From contig JAQUXG010000085.1 of the NCBI GenBank assembly GCA_028692515.1, positions 1-7,106 on the forward strand: a stretch of 7,106 nucleotides of DNA. Direction: 5' to 3'. How positions within the stretch are numbered: the first letter of the stretch is position 1; every line of letters begins with the position of its first letter. Origin of the DNA: Kiritimatiellales bacterium. Lineage in GTDB: Bacteria > Verrucomicrobiota > Kiritimatiellia > Kiritimatiellales > Tichowtungiaceae. The notes under the pieces are model-generated. The model had not been told where the DNA came from. It saw only the letters and a program-made list of their open reading frames with translations, and made no database searches. A program made the translations under genes and the position numbers. Below are positions 1 through 6,811 of the stretch, piece by piece.

Positions 1-644
1 GTGCCGGTCAGCAGGAACCGGCGGGTGGCGGGGGTTAGGTTGCGGTAGGTGGTTCCGAACCTTGGAATCAGGCTGAGGGATAAAACTGCGCCGCCGAGAA
101 AAAGGAAGGCCGAAAAGCGCAGAGCGCCCCAGGCGGCGGCCCAGCGCTGGAGGCAGATGTCGGTCAGGGCGAACAAAAACATGGCGGCCAGTGTTTGCAC
201 TGCTGTCCGGCCGAAGGAGTGGCTCCCATGGCTCGACGGGGTGCGCATGACGTAGAGTGCGGTCGCGGCGAGCCCGCAGGCGATCCATGTCGCGAGCGGA
301 ACCTGCACGCCGAGCAACAGGGCAATCAGCATAGCGTTGAAGACCGGCTTGACGCCGGCTACCGGCCCGATGATGCTGAGGTCGCCGTCGCGCAGGGTGT
401 GGACGTAGATTGCGGAGGCGCAGAACCAGCAGAGCGCCGCCAGCGCCGGTTGCCACCAGGTGGAGGGAGGCATCGGGGCGCCGCGAAACAGGAACGGGCT
501 GAGCAACAGGGTGCCGAACCAGGCCTGCAGCATATAAATCCGTAGCGGGCCGCACCCTTTTGCCATGGCCTGTTTATTGAGCAGACCGCTGATGCTGTAA
601 AAGAAGGCCGCAATGAGTGCGAGCAGAAGATAGGGAGGAATCAT
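1..644 (-). CDS. EamA/DMT-family membrane transporter, C-terminus beyond the window
   Basis: Reading the minus strand from the ATG at 644-642 gives 214 codons with no stop before the window edge, so the 3' end is missing. The visible protein is strongly hydrophobic, with membrane segments at roughly residues 4-21, 37-54, 66-81, 97-113, 117-132, 148-163 and 175-192. Residues 80-105 (YVHTLRDGDLSIIGPVAGVK) resemble the end of the first EamA repeat, where a small residue-rich helix follows a G-D-L-S-hydrophobic-P stretch. EamA proteins usually have ten helices in two repeats, so about two thirds of the gene is present. The family exports or imports small metabolites such as amino acids or nucleotide precursors; no substrate can be inferred here. 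The start shares one base with the Nif3 stop (TGATG), so translation is probably coupled to the upstream gene. A degenerate TTCCGA-ACC-TTGGAA palindrome lies at 53-67. The family call is fairly secure and the function is unknown. Confidence 0.8.
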   Translation of the reverse strand, partial: MIPPYLLLALIAAFFYSISGLLNKQAMAKGCGPLRIYMLQAWFGTLLLSPFLFRGAPMPPSTWWQPALAALCWFCASAIYVHTLRDGDLSIIGPVAGVKPVFNAMLIALLLGVQVPLATWIACGLAATALYVMRTPSSHGSHSFGRTAVQTLAAMFLFALTDICLQRWAAAWGALRFSAFLFLGGAVLSLSLIPRFGTTYRNLTPATRRFLLTG

Positions 645-1393
645 CAGATGGCTTTCAGCGGCGCGCGGTCGGTTTTTGAAGTGAGGATTTGAACGTCCGG
701 CCCGAAGGCGCGGCGCAGATTTTTTCCAAGGATTGGAAGATAGCCGCGTTCGGTTTCGGTGTGGCCGCAGAGAACGACGCCGGTTCCGTTCTGGATGGCG
801 GCGAGTACGTCATGGTGCTTCATTTCGCCGGTGAGGTAGCAGTCGGCCTTGATTCCGCGCAACGCTTCGATGCCCGATCCGGCGCAGAGGGCAACGGTTT
901 TAATGGTTTTTCCGGCGGGGGCAATTTGTATGGTTGGCGGGTTGAGCGCCTGCCTGACGATTTTTCCAAACATTGGAAACGAGACGGCTTTCTTTAGTTT
1001 CACAACGCGGGCGAGGCCTTCGGCGCGGGCTTCGCCGTCGAAAAGACCGGCCAGCCAGTCATTCACGCCGCCGGGTGCGGCGTCGAGCGCGGTGTGCGGG
1101 GAGTACACGCCGATGCCTTTTTCGATGAGTCGCATGGCGGTGCGCGCCCGCGGGTTGGATTTTTCCAATGCTTGGAACTTTCCAAAGAAGAGGGGGTGAT
1201 AGGCGACGATGAAGTCGGCGTTCAGTCGAACCGCCTCCCGGGCGACGTCTTCGGTGAGGTCGATGGTGAGCAGGATTTTTTTGATTTCGCGCGCATGGAG
1301 CGGCTCAATCAGCAGTCCGGTGTTGTCCCATGCTTCAGCCAGTTCCGGCGGGGCAAGAGTTTCCAAGGTTTGGATAAGTTCTTTGAGTTTCAT
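644..1393 (-). CDS. Nif3-like dinuclear metal centre protein (NIF3/YbgI family)
   Basis: The product has 249 residues, close to the roughly 247 of E. coli YbgI. The frame is open back to 1474, but the first methionine that fits the family N-terminus (MKLKELIQTLETLAPPELAE) is at 1393. The upstream codons encode an unrelated hydrophobic stretch. No strong ribosome binding site precedes 1393, so the ATG at 1420 remains possible. Visible motifs are A-W-D-N-T-G-L (20-26), A-Y-H-P-L-F-F (64-70), S-P-H-T-A-L-D-A-A-P-G-G-V-N (98-111), L-T-G-E-M-K-H-H-D (187-195) and G-H-T-E-T-E-R-G (210-217). Expected metal ligands His66, Asp104, His211 and Glu215 are present. The first histidine of the usual bacterial HH pair is Tyr65, as in eukaryotic NIF3L1. 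The family has been linked to GTP cyclohydrolase I-like chemistry, but its cellular role is unsettled. It is cytoplasmic and probably co-transcribed with the transporter gene that follows. Four copies of a short palindrome lie inside it. Confidence 0.9.
   Translation of the reverse strand: MKLKELIQTLETLAPPELAEAWDNTGLLIEPLHAREIKKILLTIDLTEDVAREAVRLNADFIVAYHPLFFGKFQALEKSNPRARTAMRLIEKGIGVYSPHTALDAAPGGVNDWLAGLFDGEARAEGLARVVKLKKAVSFPMFGKIVRQALNPPTIQIAPAGKTIKTVALCAGSGIEALRGIKADCYLTGEMKHHDVLAAIQNGTGVVLCGHTETERGYLPILGKNLRRAFGPDVQILTSKTDRAPLKAI
724..738. repeat. TTCCAA-N3-TTGGAA palindrome, copy 1 (perfect)
   Basis: Six-base arms flank the spacer GGA, with a run of T immediately before the palindrome on the plus strand. 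It lies inside the Nif3 gene, where the minus-strand frame reads it as L-P-I-L-G-K. Confidence 0.75.
964..978. repeat. TTCCAA-N3-TTGGAA palindrome, copy 2 (perfect)
   Basis: The spacer is ACA, and a T run again precedes the left arm on the plus strand. The Nif3 frame reads it as F-P-M-F-G-K, the same frame as copy 1. Confidence 0.75.
1163..1177. repeat. TTCCAA-N3-TTGGAA palindrome, copy 3 (perfect, extra arms)
   Basis: The spacer is TGC and the left arm follows a T run. Further arms flank it: TTGGA at 1155-1159 and TTCCAA at 1180-1185. Four alternating arms therefore sit within about 30 bases. The Nif3 frame reads the core as F-Q-A-L-E-K, a different codon phase from copies 1 and 2. Confidence 0.75.
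1361..1375. repeat. TTCCAA-N3-TTGGAT palindrome, copy 4 (one mismatch)
   Basis: The right arm ends in T instead of A. It lies near the start of the Nif3 gene and is read as I-Q-T-L-E, the same codon phase as copy 3. Confidence 0.5.
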
Positions 1394-1436
1394 TGGGGCA
1401 AAGTGTAGACTTCGCGCCATACGAGAACAAGTGTGC

Positions 1437-1465
1437 TTGACTTGGAGAAGTAAAAGCCATAGTAA
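1437..1465 (+). promoter_or_regulatory. Possible promoter for the rubredoxin-domain gene
   Basis: TTGACT (1437-1442) matches the sigma-70 -35 consensus at five of six positions. It is followed after 17 bases by TAGTAA (1460-1465), which is a poor -10. It lies in the 108-base gap between two divergent genes, about 35 bases before the start codon. No convincing promoter for the minus-strand Nif3 gene was found in the same gap. Confidence 0.35.
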
Positions 1466-1501
1466 AGCAATCATGTTTTAAACCAAAGGGGAGGATGCGT
1501 A

Positions 1502-1837
1502 ATGAAAAAATGGAAATGTGAAGCCTGTGGATATATCCACGATGGCGATGAAGCTCCAGCCAAGTGTCCAAAATGCGGAGCGCCCAAAGAGCAGTTTGCA
1601 GAGTTAGACGAGAAGGCGGCAAAGCTGGTTGAGCGCTCACGTTACTCAAACGCCCTGCACTCACAGGTGATTGATTTGGCCCGCCAGATTGAAGCGGCTT
1701 GTAATGCGGGAATCAAAGACGAGCTCGATCCCGGTTGCGTGGATGTGTTCACGAAATCCCGTGCCGCCGCTTGGCAGATGATGAAGTTTTCCATGACCGA
1801 ACAGCAGGGCCATATGGGCAAAGGTAAGTGGGGCTGA
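1502..1837 (+). CDS. Rubredoxin-domain protein with a helical C-terminal extension
   Basis: The product has 111 residues. Residues 1-35 form a rubredoxin-like iron site of the short type found at the end of rubrerythrins: W-K-C6-E-A-C9-G-Y-I-H, then A-P-A-K-C22-P-K-C25-G-A-P-K and a phenylalanine at 32. The four cysteines should hold a single Fe(Cys)4 centre used in one-electron transfer, often with rubrerythrin or superoxide reductase in oxidative-stress defence. Residues 36-111 are mostly charged and helical, with Cys67 and Cys79 and a polar end rich in Gly, Lys and His. I recognise no family for this part. There is no ferritin-like four-helix diiron domain, so this is not a full rubrerythrin. 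The start is supported by GGGGAGGA ending about seven bases upstream. The gene stands alone, divergent from Nif3 and closed by the terminator at 1869. The rubredoxin fold is secure; the partner and the extension's role are unknown. Confidence 0.85.
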   Translation: MKKWKCEACGYIHDGDEAPAKCPKCGAPKEQFAELDEKAAKLVERSRYSNALHSQVIDLARQIEAACNAGIKDELDPGCVDVFTKSRAAAWQMMKFSMTEQQGHMGKGKWG

Positions 1838-1868
1838 TTAGCATCGCGGTCTCCGACCTTTTTTCCAG

Positions 1869-1903
1869 AAGCATTCCGGAGTTTATCCGGAATGCTTTTT
1901 TTG
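1869..1903 (+). terminator. Rho-independent terminator after the rubredoxin-domain gene
   Basis: A perfect 12-base stem (AAGCATTCCGGA at 1869-1880 with TCCGGAATGCTT at 1886-1897) has a five-base loop GTTTA and runs directly into a tract of seven or eight T. It ends transcription 32 bases after the stop codon. Confidence 0.93.
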
Positions 1904-1914
1904 TTTCAAATACA

Positions 1915-1920
1915 TATAAT
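1915..1920 (+). promoter_or_regulatory. Possible -10 element for the symporter gene
   Basis: TATAAT at 1915-1920 is a perfect -10 hexamer in an AT-rich stretch just after the terminator, and would give a leader of about 70 bases. No good -35 sits 16-18 bases upstream, where the terminator stem lies, so it would need an activator or another form of help. TTGATA (1922-1927) is a -35-like alternative without a well-spaced -10. Confidence 0.35.
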
Positions 1921-1981
1921 GTTGATATTTTACTCTCCCAATAATGAAGCTTATAGAAGGCGTGGATCACCCGTTTATAAA

Positions 1982-1996
1982 AAGGAATGAGTTGTG
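1982..1996 (+). promoter_or_regulatory. Ribosome binding site that fixes the GTG start of the symporter
   Basis: AAGGA at 1982-1986 lies seven bases before GTG at 1994-1996. The nearer ATG at 1987 is in another frame. The next in-frame methionine falls inside conserved transporter sequence, so GTG is the start. Confidence 0.75.
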
Positions 1997-3898
1997 GGAT
2001 TCGTAGATATTGCTGTATTTGTTCTGTTCGTAATATCAGTGGTCGGGATCGGTTTGTGGAAGTCGAAGGGCGCGGCAACCCATAGCGAGCATGGCGCGGC
2101 TGATTATTTTCTGGCGGGTCGAGGGTTAACCTGGTGGCTGGTCGGATTTTCACTGATTGCCGCCAATATCTCCACTGAACAATTTGTCGGCATGTCTGGA
2201 CAGGCGGCTGACTGGCTGGGGATGGCGATTGCCAGTTATGAGTGGATGGCTGCGATAACGCTGGTGGTTGTGGCTTTTGTTTTCCTGCCGAAATTTCTGA
2301 AGTCCGGAATTTACACCATTCCGGAATTTCTGGGGTACCGTTACAACGGGTTTGCCCGCACGGTCATGGCGATAGCTACCATGATTATTCTGGTCGGCGT
2401 TCCGACCGCATCGGTCATTTTTTCCGGCGCGAAGGTAATCACTGTATTTTTTCAGGGGCAATCATTTTTCGGGCTGGATCTCGGAAATATCACCGTTGGC
2501 TGTTGGATTATCGGCATCATGGCGGCGATTTACGTGGCGGTTGGCGGGTTGAAAGCCTGTGCATGGGCTGATCTGATCCAGGGGGCCGCGCTTATTCTGG
2601 GCGGGCTTGTCATTCTTGTTTTCGTTATGAAGGCCTTGGGTGCGGCGGAGCCGCACCTGTTGCTTGCAACGGCAGCAGACCCGTCTACGACGGTCGATTC
2701 TCTGCAAGGGGGTGCCATCAGTCGGTTTTTTGCGTTGAATAAAGCGGCGCTTCCGGCCGGCAAGCTGCATATGATCCGTCCTGCCAGCGACCCGGCGATT
2801 CCATGGCCGGCACTTGTGGTCGGCCTTTGGATTCCAAACTTTTTCTACTGGGGTCTCAATCAGTACATCACTCAGCGCACACTCGGTTCAAAATCGTTGA
2901 GCGAAGGACAAAAAGGGGTTGTATTTGCCGCCGCCTTGAAACTGATCATACCGTTTGCCGTCGTGATTCCCGGCATTCTGGCTTTCAACCTTTTCAGCAA
3001 AGATCTGAAAGCGCAGGCCGATGTCAAAAACGTACCGATCATTCAACAGTTCGAGGAGAAAGCGGATAAAGTTTTCCTGTTTGACGCGCACTTTGCCAAA
3101 GAAAATCCCGCGATTGCCGCTCAAATTATGTCTTACAACGCGGGTAAAGCCGGAGTTCTTCCATCGACGGAGGGATCTTTAGATGAAATCAACAGCACAC
3201 TGGTAACCGCCGCCACAGCCAAAGGGATGTCTGTTTCACAAAAACTGGTCGGTTATGACTTTGATGCTGCGTTTCCGACCTTGCTGCGGCGGGTTGTACC
3301 ACGTGGAAACGGGATTCTCGGTTTTGTGCTCGCGGCTATTTTCGGTGCTGTGGTTTCTTCGCTGGCCTCCATGCTGAATTCCGCGTCTACCATTTTCACC
3401 ATGGACATTTACCATAAGGTGAAAAAGTCCGCCTCGCAGTTTGAATTGGTGACCGTCGGCCGCATCTGCACGATGCTGTTTGTGCTGATTGCTATTCTTA
3501 TTGCACCGAATCTGGGAAGACCGCAATTCGGCGGAATTTTCACCTTTATTCAGGAATTTCAGGGATTCATCAGTCCCGGTATTCTGGCAATCTTCCTGTT
3601 CGGGATGCTGGTGCCCAAAGCTCCGCGTATAGTCGGAACGGTTGGTCTGTTGCTGAATCCCGTGCTCTACGGGGGACTGAAATTTCTGGCTCCGCAGATT
3701 GCCTTCCTGAATCGCATGGCCATTTGTTTTGGCGCAGTTCTGCTGGTGCTGACGCTAATCACGCTGATCAAGCCGCTTGCCAAGCCGATCGAACTGCCCG
3801 TTAACGATACCATCTGCCTGAGGAGCTCTTTGAGCGCTAAAATCGGCGGGATACTGGTTGTTCTGCTAACTCTGTCTCTTTACATCATCTTCTGGTAG
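1994..3898 (+). CDS. Sodium:solute symporter (SSS/SGLT family, vSGLT-like)
   Basis: This 634-residue inner-membrane protein has about 14 predicted helices, the first near residues 4-22 and the last at the extreme C-terminus. It closely resembles Vibrio vSGLT in recognisable blocks: D-Y-F-L-A-G-R (37-43), A-A-N-I-S-T-E-Q-F-V-G-M-S-G (56-69), A-S-Y-E-W-M (80-85), G-I-Y-T-I-P-E-F (105-112), N-F-F-Y-W-G-L-N-Q-Y (282-291) and V-S-S-L-A-S-M-L-N-S (454-463). Equivalents of the vSGLT sugar-site residues are present: Gln63, Ser81, Glu83, Asn282, Tyr285 (gate), Lys316 and Gln520. The Na2-site serines correspond to Ser455 and Ser456. It should therefore couple sodium entry to uptake of a sugar or sugar-like solute. 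The loop at about 333-435 is longer than in vSGLT by several tens of residues and is hydrophilic. No sugar catabolic genes flank it, so the substrate is unknown. It appears monocistronic, bounded by terminators on both sides. Confidence 0.93.
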   Translation: MGFVDIAVFVLFVISVVGIGLWKSKGAATHSEHGAADYFLAGRGLTWWLVGFSLIAANISTEQFVGMSGQAADWLGMAIASYEWMAAITLVVVAFVFLPKFLKSGIYTIPEFLGYRYNGFARTVMAIATMIILVGVPTASVIFSGAKVITVFFQGQSFFGLDLGNITVGCWIIGIMAAIYVAVGGLKACAWADLIQGAALILGGLVILVFVMKALGAAEPHLLLATAADPSTTVDSLQGGAISRFFALNKAALPAGKLHMIRPASDPAIPWPALVVGLWIPNFFYWGLNQYITQRTLGSKSLSEGQKGVVFAAALKLIIPFAVVIPGILAFNLFSKDLKAQADVKNVPIIQQFEEKADKVFLFDAHFAKENPAIAAQIMSYNAGKAGVLPSTEGSLDEINSTLVTAATAKGMSVSQKLVGYDFDAAFPTLLRRVVPRGNGILGFVLAAIFGAVVSSLASMLNSASTIFTMDIYHKVKKSASQFELVTVGRICTMLFVLIAILIAPNLGRPQFGGIFTFIQEFQGFISPGILAIFLFGMLVPKAPRIVGTVGLLLNPVLYGGLKFLAPQIAFLNRMAICFGAVLLVLTLITLIKPLAKPIELPVNDTICLRSSLSAKIGGILVVLLTLSLYIIFW

Positions 3899-3921
3899 CC
3901 AACTTCAATTTAAAGGCAGGG

Positions 3922-3953
3922 AAAGGTGCTCCGGATTCCGGGGCGCTTTTTCT
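3922..3953 (+). terminator. Rho-independent terminator after the symporter gene
   Basis: GTGCTCCGG (3926-3934) pairs with CCGGGGCGC (3938-3946) around an ATT loop, allowing two G-U pairs. A-T pairs extend the base of the stem into a run of five T. It lies 23 bases after the stop codon. Confidence 0.85.
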
Positions 3954-3957
3954 ATGC

Positions 3958-3986
3958 TTGCTTCTGAGCGCCAAATATCCTTTTAT
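3958..3986 (+). promoter_or_regulatory. Possible promoter of the regulator/ahcY operon
   Basis: TTGCTT (3958-3963) and TTTTAT (3981-3986) are spaced by 17 bases. Each matches consensus only partly (three and four of six), so this is a weak call. The terminator just upstream means some promoter must lie in the short gap before 4010. The -10 overlaps the inverted repeat at 3977-4004. Confidence 0.35.
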
Positions 3987-4004
3987 CCGAAAAAGCGGAT
4001 GGAT
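3977..4004. promoter_or_regulatory. Candidate operator: inverted repeat before the ArsR-methyltransferase gene
   Basis: ATCCG (3985-3989) and CGGAT (3996-4000) form inverted arms around AAAAAG. Outer ATCC (3977-3980) and GGAT (4001-4004) add a second, unequally spaced pair. The element ends five bases before the start codon and overlaps the possible -10, as expected for an autoregulated ArsR-type gene. It could instead act as a small hairpin in the mRNA leader. Binding by the adjacent regulator is inference. Confidence 0.4.
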
Positions 4005-4009
4005 GGACT

Positions 4010-4957
4010 ATGAGCGAAACCAATATCCTTGAAGTGTTCAAAGCCCTGGGCGACGAAGGACGTTTGCGGATTCTTCGCGCGGTGGAGATTTCCGAGCTGT
4101 CGGTGGCCGAGATTGTCGAGGCGCTGAAAATGCCGCAGTCATCGGTGAGTCGCCACTTGAAGCCGTTGCGTGACAGCGGACTGCTGGATACGCGGCGCGA
4201 GGGAACCTCGGTTTATTACCGGCGTGGACCGGTTTTCCATGAGGCAACGTTTGCGCAGCTGATGAGCGAGAAGCTGGCGGACCTGCCCGGCGCGAGTCGC
4301 GACCGCGCGGCGGTCGATCGCGCGATTGCGCTGCGCCGCCGGGAGAGCATAAAGTTTTTCGATGAAATTGCCGGGCGCTACAGCTCGTTGACACAGCCGG
4401 GCGGCGGCTGGCAGGCGCTGGCGGCGGCACTGGCCGCCGGATTTGCCGGGCAGACAGTCGCGGATATCGGTTGCGGCGAAGGGGATTTGACGTTGCTGTT
4501 AGCGCGCTTCGCCAAACGGGTGACGGCGGTAGATCTCTCCGCGCAAATGCTGCGCGTGGTGCAGGAGCGCTCGGAAGAGGCAGGCGTGTCGAAGCGCGTG
4601 ACTGTTGGCAAGGGCGATCTGGAAAAACTGCCGCTGGACAGCGAAAGCATGGACGCGGCGTTTGTCAGCCAGGTGCTGCATCATGCCGCGCGTCCGGAAA
4701 AAGCACTGGCGGAAGCGGCACGAATTCTGAAGCCGGGCGGACGGTTGATCCTGCTGGATCTGGCTCAGCATGATCAGGAGTGGGTGCGTAATGAGTGGGC
4801 CGATCAGTGGCTCGGGTTTGATGAACGCGAATTGCGCAGCTGGCTGATTGGCGCCGGATTGAAAATGGAAGTTTTCCAGACATTGGAAGGACCGACCCCG
4901 GCGTTTTCGGTCGTGATGATTGTTGCAACGAAAGAAGAGAAGAAACGGAGTAAATAG
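4010..4957 (+). CDS. ArsR-type winged-helix regulator fused to a SAM-dependent methyltransferase domain
   Basis: This 315-residue cytoplasmic protein has two domains. Residues 5-75 are an ArsR/SmtB winged helix: [14 protein letters not shown] (9-22), a recognition helix within 41-52 ([12 protein letters not shown]) and a wing near 60-71. The ArsR metal motif E-L-C-V-C-D-L reads E-L-S-V-A-E-I (29-35) and has no cysteine, so it is not a classical metal sensor. Residues 115-300 form a class I methyltransferase: motif [12 protein letters not shown] (150-160), acidic Asp175 after strand 2 (V-T-A-V-D-L-S), G-D-L (202-204), F-V-S-Q-V-L-H-H (218-225) and [11 protein letters not shown] (230-240). The second domain could methylate a substrate or simply sense SAM/SAH. 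The gene sits two bases before ahcY, whose substrate is SAH. This resembles ArsR-family SAH-responsive regulators such as SahR in proteobacteria, but orthology is not shown. The start follows a weak GGATGGA. Confidence 0.88.
   Translation: MSETNILEVFKALGDEGRLRILRAVEISELSVAEIVEALKMPQSSVSRHLKPLRDSGLLDTRREGTSVYYRRGPVFHEATFAQLMSEKLADLPGASRDRAAVDRAIALRRRESIKFFDEIAGRYSSLTQPGGGWQALAAALAAGFAGQTVADIGCGEGDLTLLLARFAKRVTAVDLSAQMLRVVQERSEEAGVSKRVTVGKGDLEKLPLDSESMDAAFVSQVLHHAARPEKALAEAARILKPGGRLILLDLAQHDQEWVRNEWADQWLGFDERELRSWLIGAGLKMEVFQTLEGPTPAFSVVMIVATKEEKKRSK
4874..4888. repeat. TTCCAG-N3-TTGGAA palindrome, copy 5 (one mismatch)
   Basis: This is the same element as in the Nif3 gene, with spacer ACA and a preceding T run on the plus strand. 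Here it lies near the end of the methyltransferase gene and is read on the plus strand as F-Q-T-L-E. Confidence 0.45.
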
Positions 4958-4959
4958 GC

Positions 4960-6378
<1,419 letters not shown>

Positions 6379-6394
6379 TGCCGATTCGTTGCTA

Positions 6395-6423
6395 CATTGC
6401 GACCCCTGCCGGGGGTCGCAATG
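6395..6423. terminator. Strong hairpin after ahcY, possible terminator without a T tract
   Basis: A perfect 12-base stem (CATTGCGACCCC at 6395-6406 with GGGGTCGCAATG at 6412-6423) closes a five-base loop TGCCG, starting 17 bases after the ahcY stop. No T run follows on either strand, so it is not a standard intrinsic terminator. It may protect the 3' end or pause polymerase for Rho. CTGCC in the stem and loop can alternatively pair with GGCAG at 6425-6429. Confidence 0.55.
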
Positions 6424-6430
6424 AGGCAGT

Positions 6431-6444
6431 TCCGGCTCGCCGGA
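6431..6444. repeat. Small inverted repeat after ahcY
   Basis: TCCGG and CCGGA arms flank CTCG, immediately after the large hairpin. No T tract follows. Confidence 0.4.
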
Positions 6445-6472
6445 CACCCGCTCCGGCATCACTTCACAAGCA

Positions 6473-6489
6473 CTTTCCGACACGGAAAG
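6473..6489. repeat. Third inverted repeat in the ahcY-RHH gap
   Basis: CTTTCCG (6473-6479) and CGGAAAG (6483-6489) flank ACA as a perfect seven-base stem. A-rich sequence follows on the plus strand, so it does not look like a terminator for ahcY. Confidence 0.45.
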
Positions 6490-6532
6490 ACAAAAATAAA
6501 ACAATTAATCGCGTTTCTTTTAAAAACAAAAG

Positions 6533-6561
6533 TTGATTATACCGATCGGTTTTTGTAATGT
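6533..6561 (+). promoter_or_regulatory. Sigma-70-type promoter for the ribbon-helix-helix gene
   Basis: TTGATT (6533-6538) and TAATGT (6556-6561) are spaced by exactly 17 bases. A very AT-rich stretch from about 6490 could act as an UP element. The start codon is 21 bases after the -10. Confidence 0.6.
6541..6550. promoter_or_regulatory. Candidate operator: perfect 10-base palindrome between -35 and -10
   Basis: ACCGATCGGT is its own reverse complement and lies wholly in the promoter spacer. A protein bound there would block RNA polymerase. The adjacent ribbon-helix-helix product is an obvious candidate, since such dimers often bind short palindromes in their own promoters. The link is inference. 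Confidence 0.45.
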
Positions 6562-6582
6562 ACCCAATAGAGGAGGCTACAT

Positions 6583-6765
6583 ATGGCAACAAACCCGATA
6601 GGAAAAGGCACCAAGACCATTGGCATTAATATGCCGAAGGGAATGGCGGAAGATCTGGAAAAACGTGCGGATTCGATGCACATTTCCAAGAGCAAATACT
6701 GCAAGATTATTCTGCAGCAATGGCTCCAGTCCGGTAAGAAACTAACACTGGCTGAAAAGAAGTAG
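6583..6765 (+). CDS. Small ribbon-helix-helix (Arc/CopG-like) DNA-binding protein
   Basis: The 60-residue basic protein has the pattern of a ribbon-helix-helix dimer. A basic N-terminal arm leads to a short beta strand T-K-T-I-G-I-N-M (10-17), helix A at about 18-32 (P-K-G-M-A-E-D-L-E-K-R-A-D-S-M), a turn starting H-I-S-K-S (33-37), and helix B at about 37-49 (S-K-Y-C-K-I-I-L-Q-Q-W-L-Q). Pairs of such strands insert into the DNA major groove. A classic AGGAGG ribosome binding site at 6571-6576, six bases before ATG, supports the start and suggests efficient translation. It has its own promoter with an internal palindrome and is closed by the terminator at 6812, so it is probably a monocistronic, possibly autoregulated repressor. 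No toxin gene accompanies it: 46 bases of apparently empty sequence separate its stop from the terminator. Its targets cannot be told from the sequence. Confidence 0.8.
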   Translation: MATNPIGKGTKTIGINMPKGMAEDLEKRADSMHISKSKYCKIILQQWLQSGKKLTLAEKK

Positions 6766-6811
6766 GGTTCATCCCGAACTTCGACAGGTATTTGTAATCA
6801 GATATTTGGGG

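Noticed and set aside
195..613. Open frames on both strands within the transporter region
   Set aside because: They overlap the membrane-transporter gene, which has the better hydrophobic pattern and a coupled start. Their products are low-complexity, rich in Arg, Ala and Pro.
1394..1474. N-terminal extension of the Nif3 frame that looks like a signal peptide
   Set aside because: The family begins at the methionine at 1393 and is cytoplasmic. The extension has no family counterpart and covers the divergent promoter region.
2303..2329. Direct repeat of TCCGGAATTT with a 17-base period
   Set aside because: It encodes the conserved K-S-G-I-Y-T-I-P-E-F stretch of the symporter family, so codon choice explains it.
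2826..2838. TTTGGATTCCAAA palindrome in the symporter gene
   Set aside because: Its arms are in the reverse order (TTGGA before TCCAA) with a one-base centre, so it is not a copy of the TTCCAA-N3-TTGGAA element.
3899..4009. SAH or SAM riboswitch before the methyl-cycle operon
   Set aside because: The gap is mostly taken up by the symporter terminator and the promoter. I see no riboswitch-like set of conserved helices.
6583..6811. Toxin-antitoxin module led by the ribbon-helix-helix protein
   Set aside because: Only 46 bases lie between its stop and the terminator, with no room for a toxin gene. The gene upstream is ahcY.
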